Of a stretch of 64,000 bases of DNA, positions 34,413-42,569 are shown piece by piece; positions within the stretch are counted from its first letter, which is position 1, and the number at the start of each line of letters is the position of its first letter. A model generated the notes under the pieces. It saw only the letters and a program-made list of their open reading frames with translations. It did not search any database and had not been told where the DNA came from. The DNA is from Paucibacter sp963740455. Its GTDB lineage: Bacteria; Pseudomonadota; Gammaproteobacteria; Burkholderiales; Burkholderiaceae_C. The DNA is taken from assembly GCA_963740455.1 (NCBI GenBank), contig CAVUEF010000013.1, forward strand, positions 62,001 through 126,000. Reading direction: 5' to 3'. The position numbers and the translations under genes were made by a program.

Positions 34413-35066
34413 GTGAGTTTGGAGTTTGCCAATCGTGTTGAAGCGGGTCGCGCCTTGGCCCAGCGCCTCGCAGAGACACCCCGCGAGGCACCCATTGTGG
34501 TGTTGGCGCTACCGCGTGGCGGCGTACCGGTAGCTGCTGAAATCGCGCGCACGCTCGGTGCTGACCTGGACTTGATTCTGGTGCGCAAAATCGGCGCACC
34601 CTTCCAACCGGAATTGGCGGTTGCGGCAGTTGTCGATGGTGATCCACCGCAGATTGTTGTCGACGACGAAACAAGCGCGCTTTGCGGTGTCGACCACCAA
34701 TACATCAACACCCAGGCGCGCCGGGAATTGCGCGATCTGGGGAGCCGCGCGCCGGTCGAAGTTGCCGGCGCTACTGTCATCGTTGTCGACGACGGCATGG
34801 CCACCGGTACGACGATGCGAGCAGCGCTCAGGGCGCTGAGAGGCCGCCACCCCAAGCGACTGGTGTTGGCTGTGCCCGTTGCGCCGCCCGAGACCTTGGC
34901 TTCACTTCGCTTCGAAGTCGATGAAATTGTTTGCCTGTCCCGGCCCTCACCGTTTCACGCAGTCGGACTTTATTACACCGATTTTCATCAGGTCAGCGAC
35001 AACGAAGTGCTCGCTGCCCTGACTTTGGCAAGACGCCAGGAGCCGGACTGCAAACCATCCATCTGA
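34413..35066 (+). CDS. Phosphoribosyltransferase family protein
   Basis: Type I phosphoribosyltransferase fold of 217 residues with the PRPP-binding loop VIVVDDGMATGTT. The N-terminal segment ALPRGGVPVAAEIARTLGADLDLILVRKIGAP matches the COG1926 group of predicted phosphoribosyltransferases. I chose the GTG at 34413 because GAGGAG lies six bases upstream; the earlier start at 34236 would add 59 residues unlike the family. The nucleobase or other acceptor is unknown. It is followed 30 bases later by a small gene with its own good ribosome site. Confidence 0.85.
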   Translation: MSLEFANRVEAGRALAQRLAETPREAPIVVLALPRGGVPVAAEIARTLGADLDLILVRKIGAPFQPELAVAAVVDGDPPQIVVDDETSALCGVDHQYINTQARRELRDLGSRAPVEVAGATVIVVDDGMATGTTMRAALRALRGRHPKRLVLAVPVAPPETLASLRFEVDEIVCLSRPSPFHAVGLYYTDFHQVSDNEVLAALTLARRQEPDCKPSI

Positions 35067-35096
35067 AATGATTGCGGCTGTCTTGAGGAGATTGAT

Positions 35097-35324
35097 ATGG
35101 GCACCGAGATGCTGACTGACTTGATCACGCTGGGCTTGTCGCAAGTCGAGATGGCGACGGCGCAAAGTACTCAGACTCCGGTCTTCTTGTTGAACGGGCC
35201 GTTCGCCGAGTTTCACCATCTGGTGGTCAAGCATCACCGGCGGATGGAACGCGAACTCGCCGGTGAAGACTTGGAGCTTCCAGCGGCGCCTGACCCTTAC
35301 AACTTGAATGAAGACGGAGCCTGA
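35097..35324 (+). CDS. Small hypothetical protein downstream of the phosphoribosyltransferase
   Basis: Protein of 75 residues starting MGTEMLTDLITLGLSQVEMA, with a conserved-looking PVFLLNGPFAEFHHLVVKHH core and a charged end. A strong GAGGAG box precedes the ATG, supporting real translation. I do not recognise the family. Its tight link to the COG1926-type gene suggests a functional pair. Confidence 0.6.
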   Translation: MGTEMLTDLITLGLSQVEMATAQSTQTPVFLLNGPFAEFHHLVVKHHRRMERELAGEDLELPAAPDPYNLNEDGA

Positions 35325-35532
35325 CTCCGGACCCGCCTCAGCCCGGCGATGGCCTGCCAGTCAATTCGGGCGGATGGCGGCTCTCGCCTGAGGCAGACTG
35401 GCACGCTTGAGCGCCGGCGGCGGCCCCTATTGAGCCTGGCTGAAGGGTCGAATTGACTACGCGCAACCGCGCTGCATGGGCGCATTGCGCTGGCCCGCGG
35501 TCTCGAATGCTTGAGGCTACAATCGCCGCTTG

Positions 35533-35740
35533 TCAGGAGAGAGCCTCGTTGTGGAGGCCGCCGAAGGCGCAGAGGTGGGTGGCAAATGCACCACTTCGAA
35601 CGCTCAGGCAAAAGGACTGATGAGACGCCCCGAACGGGCGTTCCTCACTGGAGAGAGATGAGTGTTCAGGCTCATCCACCGAAGGGGCAAGCCAGTTCAG
35701 TGGTGAACCGGCCAATCTCTCAGGTAAAGCGGACAGCGAG
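35533..35740 (+). promoter_or_regulatory. Tandem glycine riboswitch upstream of gcvT
   Basis: Two glycine-sensing aptamers in series. Aptamer I (about 35534-35623) has the GGAGAG start, CCGAAGG near 35560, and the end AACGCTCAGGCAAAAGGAC. Aptamer II (about 35646-35737) repeats the pattern with CTGGAGAGA, CCGAAGGGGCAAG and AATCTCTCAGGTAAAGCGGACAG. Paired aptamers of this kind turn on glycine cleavage genes when glycine is abundant. Downstream, CCACCC and GGGTGG (35751-35768) could form a hairpin as part of the expression platform; it has no U run. Confidence 0.93.
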
Positions 35741-35796
35741 GGCCTTTCCCCCACCCATTGACGGGTGGTTGAACTGCTTGCCTTCGAAGGATTCAA

Positions 35797-36915
35797 ATGT
35801 CCAGTGTCGCGCTCCTCACTACGCCCCTGCACGCCCTGCATATCGAACTCGGCGCCAAAATGGTGCCCTTCGGTGGCTATGACATGCCGGTTCAATACGC
35901 CACCGGCGTGATGACCGAGCACAAGCACACACGTGCCGCTGCCGGCCTGTTCGACGTTTCACATATGGGCCAGGTCCGCTTGATCGGCGCGCAGGCTGCC
36001 GCCGCGCTCGAGACCATCGTGCCGGTCGATGTGATCGATCTGGGACTGTTCAAGCAGCGCTACGCCTTGTTCACGAATGAACACGGCGGCATCCTCGACG
36101 ACTTGATGATCTGTCGCCGCCCCGACGACTTGTTCGTGGTCGTGAACGCCGGATGCAAGGTGCAGGACATCGCCCATATGCAGGCCAGGATCGGCGACAA
36201 GTGCCAGGTCTTGCCCCTGCCCGATCAGGCGCTGCTGGCGCTGCAAGGCCCGCAGGCCGTCACCGCGCTGTCGCGCCTGAACCCCGATGTGGCCAAGCTG
36301 ACTTTCATGACCGGCGGCTTCTTCAAGCTCGACGGCATCGACACCTTCCTGACGCGCTCGGGCTATACCGGCGAGGACGGGTTCGAGATCTCGGTGGCAG
36401 GCGACCAGGCCATGGCACTGGCGCGCAAGCTGCTGGCCCAAGCCGAAGTGAAACCCATCGGTCTGGGCGCGCGCGACTCGCTGCGACTCGAAGCCGGCCT
36501 GTGCCTTTACGGCCACGACATCAACACCGATACCACGCCGGTCGAGGCCTCGCTGACCTGGGCCATCCAGAAGGTGCGCAGACCCGGTGGCGCGCGTGCT
36601 GGCGGCTATCCCGGCGCGGCGGTGATCGAACAGCAATTGGCCAGCGGCGCAGCGCGCAAGCGTGTCGGCCTGATCGGCCGCGAGCGCACGCCGGTGCGCG
36701 AAGGCGCCAAGCTGGTGGATCAGGAGGGCAATGCGCTGGGCGTCGTCACCAGCGGCACGCTGGCGCCCACCGTGAACCAGCCGGTCGCGCTGGGCTATCT
36801 GCCGGTCAGCCAAGCCGGCCTTGGCAGCGCTGTCTTTGCCATCGTGCGCGACAAGCGCGTGCCGATGACCGTGGTCAACACACCGTTCACGCCCAACGGC
36901 TACTACCGCGGCTGA
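35797..36915 (+). CDS. gcvT: Aminomethyltransferase, glycine cleavage T protein
   Basis: Tetrahydrofolate-dependent T protein of the glycine cleavage system, 372 residues. It takes the aminomethyl group from the lipoyl arm of GcvH and makes 5,10-methylene-THF and ammonia. Typical segments are LGAKMVPFGGYDMPVQY, GLFDVSHMGQ, RSGYTGEDGFEI, GLGARDSLRLEAGLCLYGHDI and the C-terminal PFTPNGYYRG. A GAAGGA box precedes the start. It is first in the riboswitch-controlled operon. Confidence 0.97.
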   Translation: MSSVALLTTPLHALHIELGAKMVPFGGYDMPVQYATGVMTEHKHTRAAAGLFDVSHMGQVRLIGAQAAAALETIVPVDVIDLGLFKQRYALFTNEHGGILDDLMICRRPDDLFVVVNAGCKVQDIAHMQARIGDKCQVLPLPDQALLALQGPQAVTALSRLNPDVAKLTFMTGGFFKLDGIDTFLTRSGYTGEDGFEISVAGDQAMALARKLLAQAEVKPIGLGARDSLRLEAGLCLYGHDINTDTTPVEASLTWAIQKVRRPGGARAGGYPGAAVIEQQLASGAARKRVGLIGRERTPVREGAKLVDQEGNALGVVTSGTLAPTVNQPVALGYLPVSQAGLGSAVFAIVRDKRVPMTVVNTPFTPNGYYRG

Positions 36916-36963
36916 TCCCCCTTCTCAACCGTTAGCCTCATTACGCAAGACATCGGAGCCAAT

Positions 36964-37338
36964 ATGACCATCAAGTACACCCCCGACCACGAGTGGGTCC
37001 AGATCGAAGCCGACGGCAGCGCCACCGTGGGCATCACCGTGCATGCGCAGGACGCGCTGGGCGACGTGGTTTTCGTCGATCTGCCCGAAGTCGGCAAGAG
37101 CTATGCAGCCAAGGAAGTGGCCGGCGTGGTCGAGTCGGTCAAGGCCGCCGCCGATGTCTATATGCCCGTCAGCGGCGAAATCACGGCAGTCAACGAAGCG
37201 CTGCGCGACGACCCGGCCCTGGCCAATACCGACCCGCTCAAGGCTGGCTGGTTCTTCAAGGTCAAGCCGAGCAAGCCGTCCGAGTTCGACGCCTTGTTGG
37301 ACAGTACCGCTTATGACGTGTTGCTCAAGAACGCCTGA
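36964..37338 (+). CDS. gcvH: Glycine cleavage H protein
   Basis: Lipoyl-carrier protein of 124 residues that shuttles the aminomethyl group between the P and T proteins and the reducing equivalents to the L protein. The lipoylated lysine is K60 in VVESVKAAADVY. The start TIKYTPDHEWVQIE and the end YDVLLKNA fit the family. It lies 48 bases after gcvT and 14 before gcvP. Confidence 0.97.
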   Translation: MTIKYTPDHEWVQIEADGSATVGITVHAQDALGDVVFVDLPEVGKSYAAKEVAGVVESVKAAADVYMPVSGEITAVNEALRDDPALANTDPLKAGWFFKVKPSKPSEFDALLDSTAYDVLLKNA

Positions 37339-37352
37339 TCGCAAGGACCACC

Positions 37353-40247
37353 ATGCTGAAGTCTTCCCACAAGTCGCTTGCTGAACTCGAGAACAGCGCC
37401 GAATTCGAGGCCCGTCACATCGGTCCGGATGCGGCAGACGAGGCGCTGATGCTGTCGGTCATCGGCTCGGCATCGCGCCGCGCGCTGATCGATGCCATCG
37501 TGCCGCACTCGATTGTCCGTGCGGGCGCCATGCGCATGCCGGCCGCCCTGAGCGAAGCCCAAGCGCTGGCCGAGCTCAAAGGCATGGCGGGACAGAACCT
37601 GATTCTCAAGAGTTTCATCGGCCAGGGCTATCACGGCTGTTTCACGCCCGGCGTCATCCTGCGCAACGTGCTGGAAAATCCAGCCTGGTACACCGCCTAC
37701 ACCCCCTACCAGGCCGAAATTTCGCAGGGCCGCATGGAAGCGCTGGTGAATTTTCAGACCATGGTGAGTGACCTGACAGGCATGGCCATCGCCAACGCAT
37801 CGATGCTTGACGAAGCCACCGCCGCCGCCGAGGCGATGACGCTGGCAGCGCGTGTCTGCAAGAGCAAGAGCCAGAGCATTTTCGTGGCTGACGACGTGCT
37901 GCCGCAAAGCCTGGAGGTGATTCAGACCCGCGCCCGACCGCTGGGCATCAGCGTGGTGGTCGGACCGGCCGAGTCCGCGGGTCGAAGCGACTGCTTTGCC
38001 GCACTCGTGCAATACCCCGGCGTGACCGGTCGCGTGCGCGCGCTCCAGCCGATTGCCGACGCGGTGCACGCGCACGGCGGCTTGTTGATCGTCGCCGCCG
38101 ACCCATTGGCGCTGACGCTGCTGGCGCCGCCGGGTGAGCAAGGCGCCGACATCGCGGTGGGCAATACGCAGCGCTTCGGCATGCCCATGGGCAACGGCGG
38201 CCCGCACGCCGCCTATATGGCGTGCAAGGACGAATTCAAGCGCTCCCTCCCGGGACGCCTGGTGGGTCTGAGCATCGATGTGCATGGCAATCTCGCCTAC
38301 CGGCTTGCCTTGCAGACGCGCGAACAACACATCCGCCGCGAAAAGGCCACCTCGAATATCTGTACCGCGCAGGTCTTGCCCGCCGTCGTGGCCAGCATGT
38401 ACGCGGTCTATCACGGCCCGGTGGGATTGAAGCGCATCGCCCAGCGCGTGGCCAGCTACACGGCCATCCTGGCGCACGGAGTCAAGCGCCTGGGCTGGAC
38501 ACTGACGCATGAAACGTCGTTCGACACAGTCGAGATCGATACCGGCGCGCAGACCGAAGCCGTGCTGGCCGCGGCGGTGGCAAAGGGAATGAATCTGCGC
38601 CGCGCATCCAACACCAGCGTGGGCATCAGTCTGGACGAGACCACCACACGTGCCGATCTGAGCTTGCTCTGGTCCTTGTTCGCCAACGGTCAGGCCGCGC
38701 CTGGCTTCGAGACTTTCGAGAAAGGCGTCGCGTTGCTGCTGCCCGTCGAGCTGACACGCACCAGCGCCTATCTGACGCACCCGGTGTTCAACAGCCACCA
38801 CTCCGAGACCGAGATGCTGCGCTATTTGCGAAAGCTGTCCGACAAGGATCTGGCGCTCGATCGCAGCATGATTCCGCTGGGTTCTTGCACGATGAAACTC
38901 AACGCCACCAGCGAGATGATTCCCATCACATGGCCCGAGTTCGCCAACGTCCATCCGTTTGCGCCGCATGACCAGCTCAAGGGCTATGCGCTGCTCAACG
39001 AGCAGCTGTGCGCCTGGCTCGCCCAAGCCACCGGCTATGCAGGCGTGTCGCTGCAACCCAATGCCGGGTCGCAGGGCGAGTATTCCGGTTTGTTGATCAT
39101 CAGGGCCTGGCACGAGGCGCGCGGCCAAGCGCATCGCAATATCTGCCTGATACCTGAGTCGGCCCACGGCACCAATCCGGCGTCAGCGCAGATGGCCGGC
39201 CTGCAGGTGGTGGTCACCAAATGCGACAAGGAGGGCAATATCGACCTGGTCGATCTGCGTGCCAAGTGCGAGCAGCACAGCGACCGGCTGGCTGCAATCA
39301 TGATCACCTACCCTTCCACCTATGGCGTGTTCGATACCCGGGTGAAGGAGATCTGTGCGCTGATCCACGCGCATGGCGGGCGCGTCTATGTGGACGGCGC
39401 CAATATGAACGCCTTGGTCGGCGTTGCGGCGCCGGGCGAGTTTGGCGGCGATGTGAGCCATCTGAATCTGCACAAGACCTTTTGCATTCCGCACGGCGGC
39501 GGCGGCCCGGGCGTCGGTCCGGTGTGCGTGGTGCAGGACCTGGTGCCGTTCCTGCCGGCACATCGCTCGGCCGGCTTTGCCAGCGAGACAGCCATCGGCG
39601 CGGTGTCGGCAGCACCCCTGGGCAACGCGGCGGTGCTGCCCATCAGCTGGATGTATATGCGCATGATGGGGGCCGTGGGTCTGCGCAACGCCACCGAAGT
39701 GGCGATTCTCGCGGCCAACTATGTGGCGGCACGGCTCGACGGGCATTACGACATCCGCTTCAGCGGCAATATTGCCGGTGTGAAGGGCGGCGGCGTGGCG
39801 CATGAATGCATTCTCGACCTGCGTCCCTTGAAGGACAGCACCGGCGTTGGCGCCGAAGACGTGGCCAAGCGCTTGATCGACTATGGGTTCCATGCGCCGA
39901 CGCTGAGCTTCCCGGTGGCCGGCACCTTGATGGTGGAGCCCACCGAGAGCGAACCCAAGGTCGAACTCGACCGGTTTTGCGACGCCATGATCGCGATTCG
40001 CGGCGAGATTGCCAAAGTCGAGCAAGGCGCGTGGAGCCGGGACGACAACCCGCTGGTGAACGCACCGCACACCGCCGAACAATTGCTCAAGAGCGATTGG
40101 ACGCATGGCTACAGCCGCGATGAAGCGGCCTACCCCGTGGACGCCTTGCGCCGCCTGAAATATTGGGTGCCGGTGGGACGCGTCGACAACGTCTACGGCG
40201 ACCGCAACCTGTTCTGCAGTTGCGCCCCGGTCAGAGAGTCGGCCTGA
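37353..40247 (+). CDS. gcvP: Glycine dehydrogenase (decarboxylating), glycine cleavage P protein
   Basis: PLP-dependent glycine decarboxylase of 964 residues, the full-length single-chain form. The N-terminal half begins FEARHIGPDAADEALML and the C-terminal half holds the cofactor lysine K708 in HLNLHKTFCIPHGGGGPG. Other segments are FIGQGYHGCFTPGVILRN, PYQAEISQGRMEAL, ILRNVLENPAWYTAYTPYQ and GSCTMKLNATSEM. With T and H proteins it decarboxylates glycine. The L protein (lipoamide dehydrogenase) is not in the window and is probably shared with other complexes. Confidence 0.98.
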   Translation: MLKSSHKSLAELENSAEFEARHIGPDAADEALMLSVIGSASRRALIDAIVPHSIVRAGAMRMPAALSEAQALAELKGMAGQNLILKSFIGQGYHGCFTPGVILRNVLENPAWYTAYTPYQAEISQGRMEALVNFQTMVSDLTGMAIANASMLDEATAAAEAMTLAARVCKSKSQSIFVADDVLPQSLEVIQTRARPLGISVVVGPAESAGRSDCFAALVQYPGVTGRVRALQPIADAVHAHGGLLIVAADPLALTLLAPPGEQGADIAVGNTQRFGMPMGNGGPHAAYMACKDEFKRSLPGRLVGLSIDVHGNLAYRLALQTREQHIRREKATSNICTAQVLPAVVASMYAVYHGPVGLKRIAQRVASYTAILAHGVKRLGWTLTHETSFDTVEIDTGAQTEAVLAAAVAKGMNLRRASNTSVGISLDETTTRADLSLLWSLFANGQAAPGFETFEKGVALLLPVELTRTSAYLTHPVFNSHHSETEMLRYLRKLSDKDLALDRSMIPLGSCTMKLNATSEMIPITWPEFANVHPFAPHDQLKGYALLNEQLCAWLAQATGYAGVSLQPNAGSQGEYSGLLIIRAWHEARGQAHRNICLIPESAHGTNPASAQMAGLQVVVTKCDKEGNIDLVDLRAKCEQHSDRLAAIMITYPSTYGVFDTRVKEICALIHAHGGRVYVDGANMNALVGVAAPGEFGGDVSHLNLHKTFCIPHGGGGPGVGPVCVVQDLVPFLPAHRSAGFASETAIGAVSAAPLGNAAVLPISWMYMRMMGAVGLRNATEVAILAANYVAARLDGHYDIRFSGNIAGVKGGGVAHECILDLRPLKDSTGVGAEDVAKRLIDYGFHAPTLSFPVAGTLMVEPTESEPKVELDRFCDAMIAIRGEIAKVEQGAWSRDDNPLVNAPHTAEQLLKSDWTHGYSRDEAAYPVDALRRLKYWVPVGRVDNVYGDRNLFCSCAPVRESA

Positions 40248-40264
40248 TTCGCTGACTCATCCGC

Positions 40265-41656
40265 ATGGCGATATCTGTCTTTGACCTCTTCAAGATCGGC
40301 ATCGGGCCGTCAAGTTCGCACACAGTCGGCCCGATGCGCGCGGCGCGCCTGTTCGCATTGCGCCTGCGGCACGACAACGTGCTGGATCGGACCGCACGCG
40401 TGAGCGCTCAGCTTTACGGGTCGCTCGGCGCCACCGGCAAGGGCCACGGCAGCGACAAGGCGGTGCTGCTCGGACTGGCCGGGCACGAGCCCGATACGGT
40501 CGACATCGAACAGGTGCAGGCTTATCTGGACGAGATCCGCAGCGGCGGCGCATTGCAGGTGCTGGGCGCGCACAGGGTTGCCTTCAATGAGGCCACGGAT
40601 CTGGTCTTCCTGCGGCGCCAGAGCCTGCCCTTTCATGCCAACGGCATGCGCTTCAGCGCTTTCGATGCCGAGGGTCAGGTCTTGCTGGAACGCGTCTATT
40701 ACTCGGTGGGTGGCGGCTTTGTGGTCAGCGACGAAGTGGCCGCCGACGGAAGCAAGCAAAAGCGCCTGGCGCCCGACACCACGGTACTGCCCTACCCCTT
40801 CGATAGTGGAGACGAACTGCTGGCACTCGCCAAAAGTCAGGCTTGCAGCATTGCCGAGCTGATGCGCCGCAACGAGCGCCATTGGCGCACCGACGCCGAG
40901 ACCGAAGCCGGGCTCACGAATATCTGGCAGGTGATGCAGCAATGTGTGAGCCGGGGCTGCCAGACCGAGGGCATTCTGCCCGGCGGGTTCAAGGTCAAGC
41001 GCCGTGCCGCGCAGCTCTACCGTGATCTGACCTCCAACCCTGAAGCAGCGCTGCGCGACCCGCTGCAGGTGCTCGACTGGGTGAACTTGTATGCGCTTGC
41101 CGTCAACGAAGAGAACGCCGCCGGTGGCCGCGTCGTGACGGCGCCGACGAATGGCGCAGCCGGCATCATCCCGGCGGTGTTGCACTACTACACGCGCTTC
41201 GTGCATGGCGCCACCGAACGCGGCGTGCACGACTTCCTGCTGACCGCTGCCGCGATCGGCATCTTGTACAAGAAGAACGCCTCCATCTCGGGCGCCGAGG
41301 TCGGTTGTCAGGGCGAGGTCGGTGTGGCGTGCTCGATGGCCGCCGCCGCGCTGTGTCAGGTGACGGGCGGCTCGCCCGAGCAAGTGGAAAATGCCGCCGA
41401 GATCGGCATGGAGCACCACTTGGGCCTGACCTGCGACCCCGTCGGCGGGCTGGTGCAGATCCCCTGCATCGAACGCAACGCGATCGCCGCCGTCAAGGCC
41501 ATCAATGCCGCCCGCATGGCCCTGCGTGGCGACGGCACCCACTTTGTAAGCCTCGACAAGGTCATCAAGACCATGCGCGACACCGGCGCCGACATGATGA
41601 CCAAGTACAAAGAAACCGCCCGCGGCGGCCTAGCCGTCAACATAGTCGAATGCTGA
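40265..41656 (+). CDS. sdaA: L-serine dehydratase, single-chain iron-sulfur type
   Basis: Converts L-serine to pyruvate and ammonia using an oxygen-sensitive [4Fe-4S] cluster. The 463-residue protein starts AISVFDLFKIGIGPSSSHTVGPM, the standard opening. It has the alpha-domain segments RGCQTEGILPGGFKVKRRA, VTAPTNGAAGIIPAVL and GAEVGCQGEVGVACSMAAAA; conserved cysteines in these and in LTCDPVGGLVQIPC are probable cluster ligands. It begins 17 bases after gcvP, so glycine, made into serine through methylene-THF, can be drained to pyruvate. The first 80-bp repeat begins inside its stop codon. Confidence 0.96.
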   Translation: MAISVFDLFKIGIGPSSSHTVGPMRAARLFALRLRHDNVLDRTARVSAQLYGSLGATGKGHGSDKAVLLGLAGHEPDTVDIEQVQAYLDEIRSGGALQVLGAHRVAFNEATDLVFLRRQSLPFHANGMRFSAFDAEGQVLLERVYYSVGGGFVVSDEVAADGSKQKRLAPDTTVLPYPFDSGDELLALAKSQACSIAELMRRNERHWRTDAETEAGLTNIWQVMQQCVSRGCQTEGILPGGFKVKRRAAQLYRDLTSNPEAALRDPLQVLDWVNLYALAVNEENAAGGRVVTAPTNGAAGIIPAVLHYYTRFVHGATERGVHDFLLTAAAIGILYKKNASISGAEVGCQGEVGVACSMAAAALCQVTGGSPEQVENAAEIGMEHHLGLTCDPVGGLVQIPCIERNAIAAVKAINAARMALRGDGTHFVSLDKVIKTMRDTGADMMTKYKETARGGLAVNIVEC

Positions 41657-41894
41657 GCCCGGACACGAACAGTCCTGAGGACTGTTCGTGCCTGGCGAAG
41701 GGTTCGAGCTCTGCGAGAACGCGGCCTGCAAGGCGAGCCCGGACACGAACAGTCCTGAGGACTGTTCGTGCCTGGCGAAGGGTTCGAGCTCTGCGAGAAC
41801 GCGGCCTGCAAGGCGAGCCCGGACACAGACAGTCCTGAGGACTGTTCGTGTCTGGCGAAGGGTTCGAGCTCTGCGAGAACGCGGCCTGCAAGGC
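41655..41894. repeat. Three 80-bp tandem repeats with internal hairpins
   Basis: Units lie at 41655-41734, 41735-41814 and 41815-41894. Units 1 and 2 look identical over 80 bases; unit 3 differs by about three bases. Each holds an inverted repeat; in units 1 and 2 it is perfect: CACGAACAGTCC-TGA-GGACTGTTCGTG (41664-41690 and 41744-41770), a 12-base-pair stem with a TGA loop. Because 80 is not a multiple of three, the array does not encode a repeat protein. It starts within the sdaA stop codon and may end gcv-sda transcription or be a copy of a dispersed repeat family. Confidence 0.9.
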
Positions 41895-42095
41895 TGAGGC
41901 GCTAGCGAGGCCAGTGCCTGCGCACTGGCCGACCCGCGCCGAAGAGTCTGGCGCGTCCCGCGCGGCAGACGCGGCCTGCAAGGCTCAAGCGCGAGCGTGG
42001 CCAGTGCCTGCACACTGCGAGTTCGTGCTCGGCGCTCAGGTGCTGCACGCCGACGAGAGGCCGGTCCAATGCAGCCCAACAGCTTTGGACACAAT
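41895..42095. repeat. Degenerate continuation of the repeat region with further hairpins
   Basis: After the array comes a looser repeat. GCGGCCTGCAAGGCT recurs at 41881-41895 and 41971-41985, each followed by a similar stretch with GGCCAGTGCCTGC. The first copy forms a perfect nine-base-pair hairpin GGCCAGTGC-CTGC-GCACTGGCC (41909-41930); the second (from 41999) pairs only partly. No gene is seen here before the minus-strand gene ending at 42096. Confidence 0.7.
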
Positions 42096-42569
42096 TCAGA
42101 ACTTGGGCGTTTCGACGTTGTCGTTGTTCTTGGGTTCACAGCGCAGCCTCAAGCGACCCAGCATTGCTCCGGCGCCGTCCAGCAACTCTCCCTCAAGCGC
42201 CGCAGTTTGCCGATCGACCGCTAGGCGAGCCGTGTGAAGCTTCAAGAGATCCGGCGTCCAGACGAAAATCGCACCCCGGATCCAATCGTAGTAGACACCA
42301 CTGCCCCTACTCGGTGTTTGGAAGATCATCGAGTAGTGCGATGGGCTGATCTCCAGCCGCATCCGCTCACCGACTGGCAGCACATTTGACCGCTGCACCT
42401 GGGCCAGCGAACTGTTTCGCCGCAATGCCAAGTCCAGATGAGCCTCCATTGAGCGTCCTTTCGCTTCAACCTGCCCGCTGCAGAGTAGGTAAAGGCCAAA
42501 CTCCTGCGCCGCGACCGGCGTCGCAGTTAACACCGCGACGCACCATGCGGATACCTCGATGATATTCAC
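42096..42569 (-). CDS. Secreted hypothetical protein at the end of the zinc-ribbon/CsgG cluster
   Basis: Protein of 157 residues with a likely signal peptide (VSAWCVAVLTATPVAAQEFG, cleavage near AAQ). The rest is mainly beta-strand in pattern (LYLLCSGQVEAKGRS, HYSMIFQTPSRGSG and AIFVWTPDLLKLHTARLAVD), with two cysteines in the mature part that could pair. I do not recognise a family. Its ATG overlaps the stop of the CsgG-like gene by four bases (ATGA), so it is translationally coupled to that gene and belongs to the same operon. Confidence 0.65.
   Translation of the reverse strand: MNIIEVSAWCVAVLTATPVAAQEFGLYLLCSGQVEAKGRSMEAHLDLALRRNSSLAQVQRSNVLPVGERMRLEISPSHYSMIFQTPSRGSGVYYDWIRGAIFVWTPDLLKLHTARLAVDRQTAALEGELLDGAGAMLGRLRLRCEPKNNDNVETPKF

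Noticed and set aside
37311..39167. 618-codon minus-strand open frame
   Set aside because: Lies opposite gcvP, whose identity is certain; no protein features.
41688..41897. Cysteine-containing ORF across the 80-bp repeats
   Set aside because: Unit length is not a multiple of three, so each copy is read in a different frame; coding is unlikely.
41655..42018. Possible CRISPR array
   Set aside because: Units are directly adjacent 80-bp tandem copies without unique spacers, and there are no cas genes.
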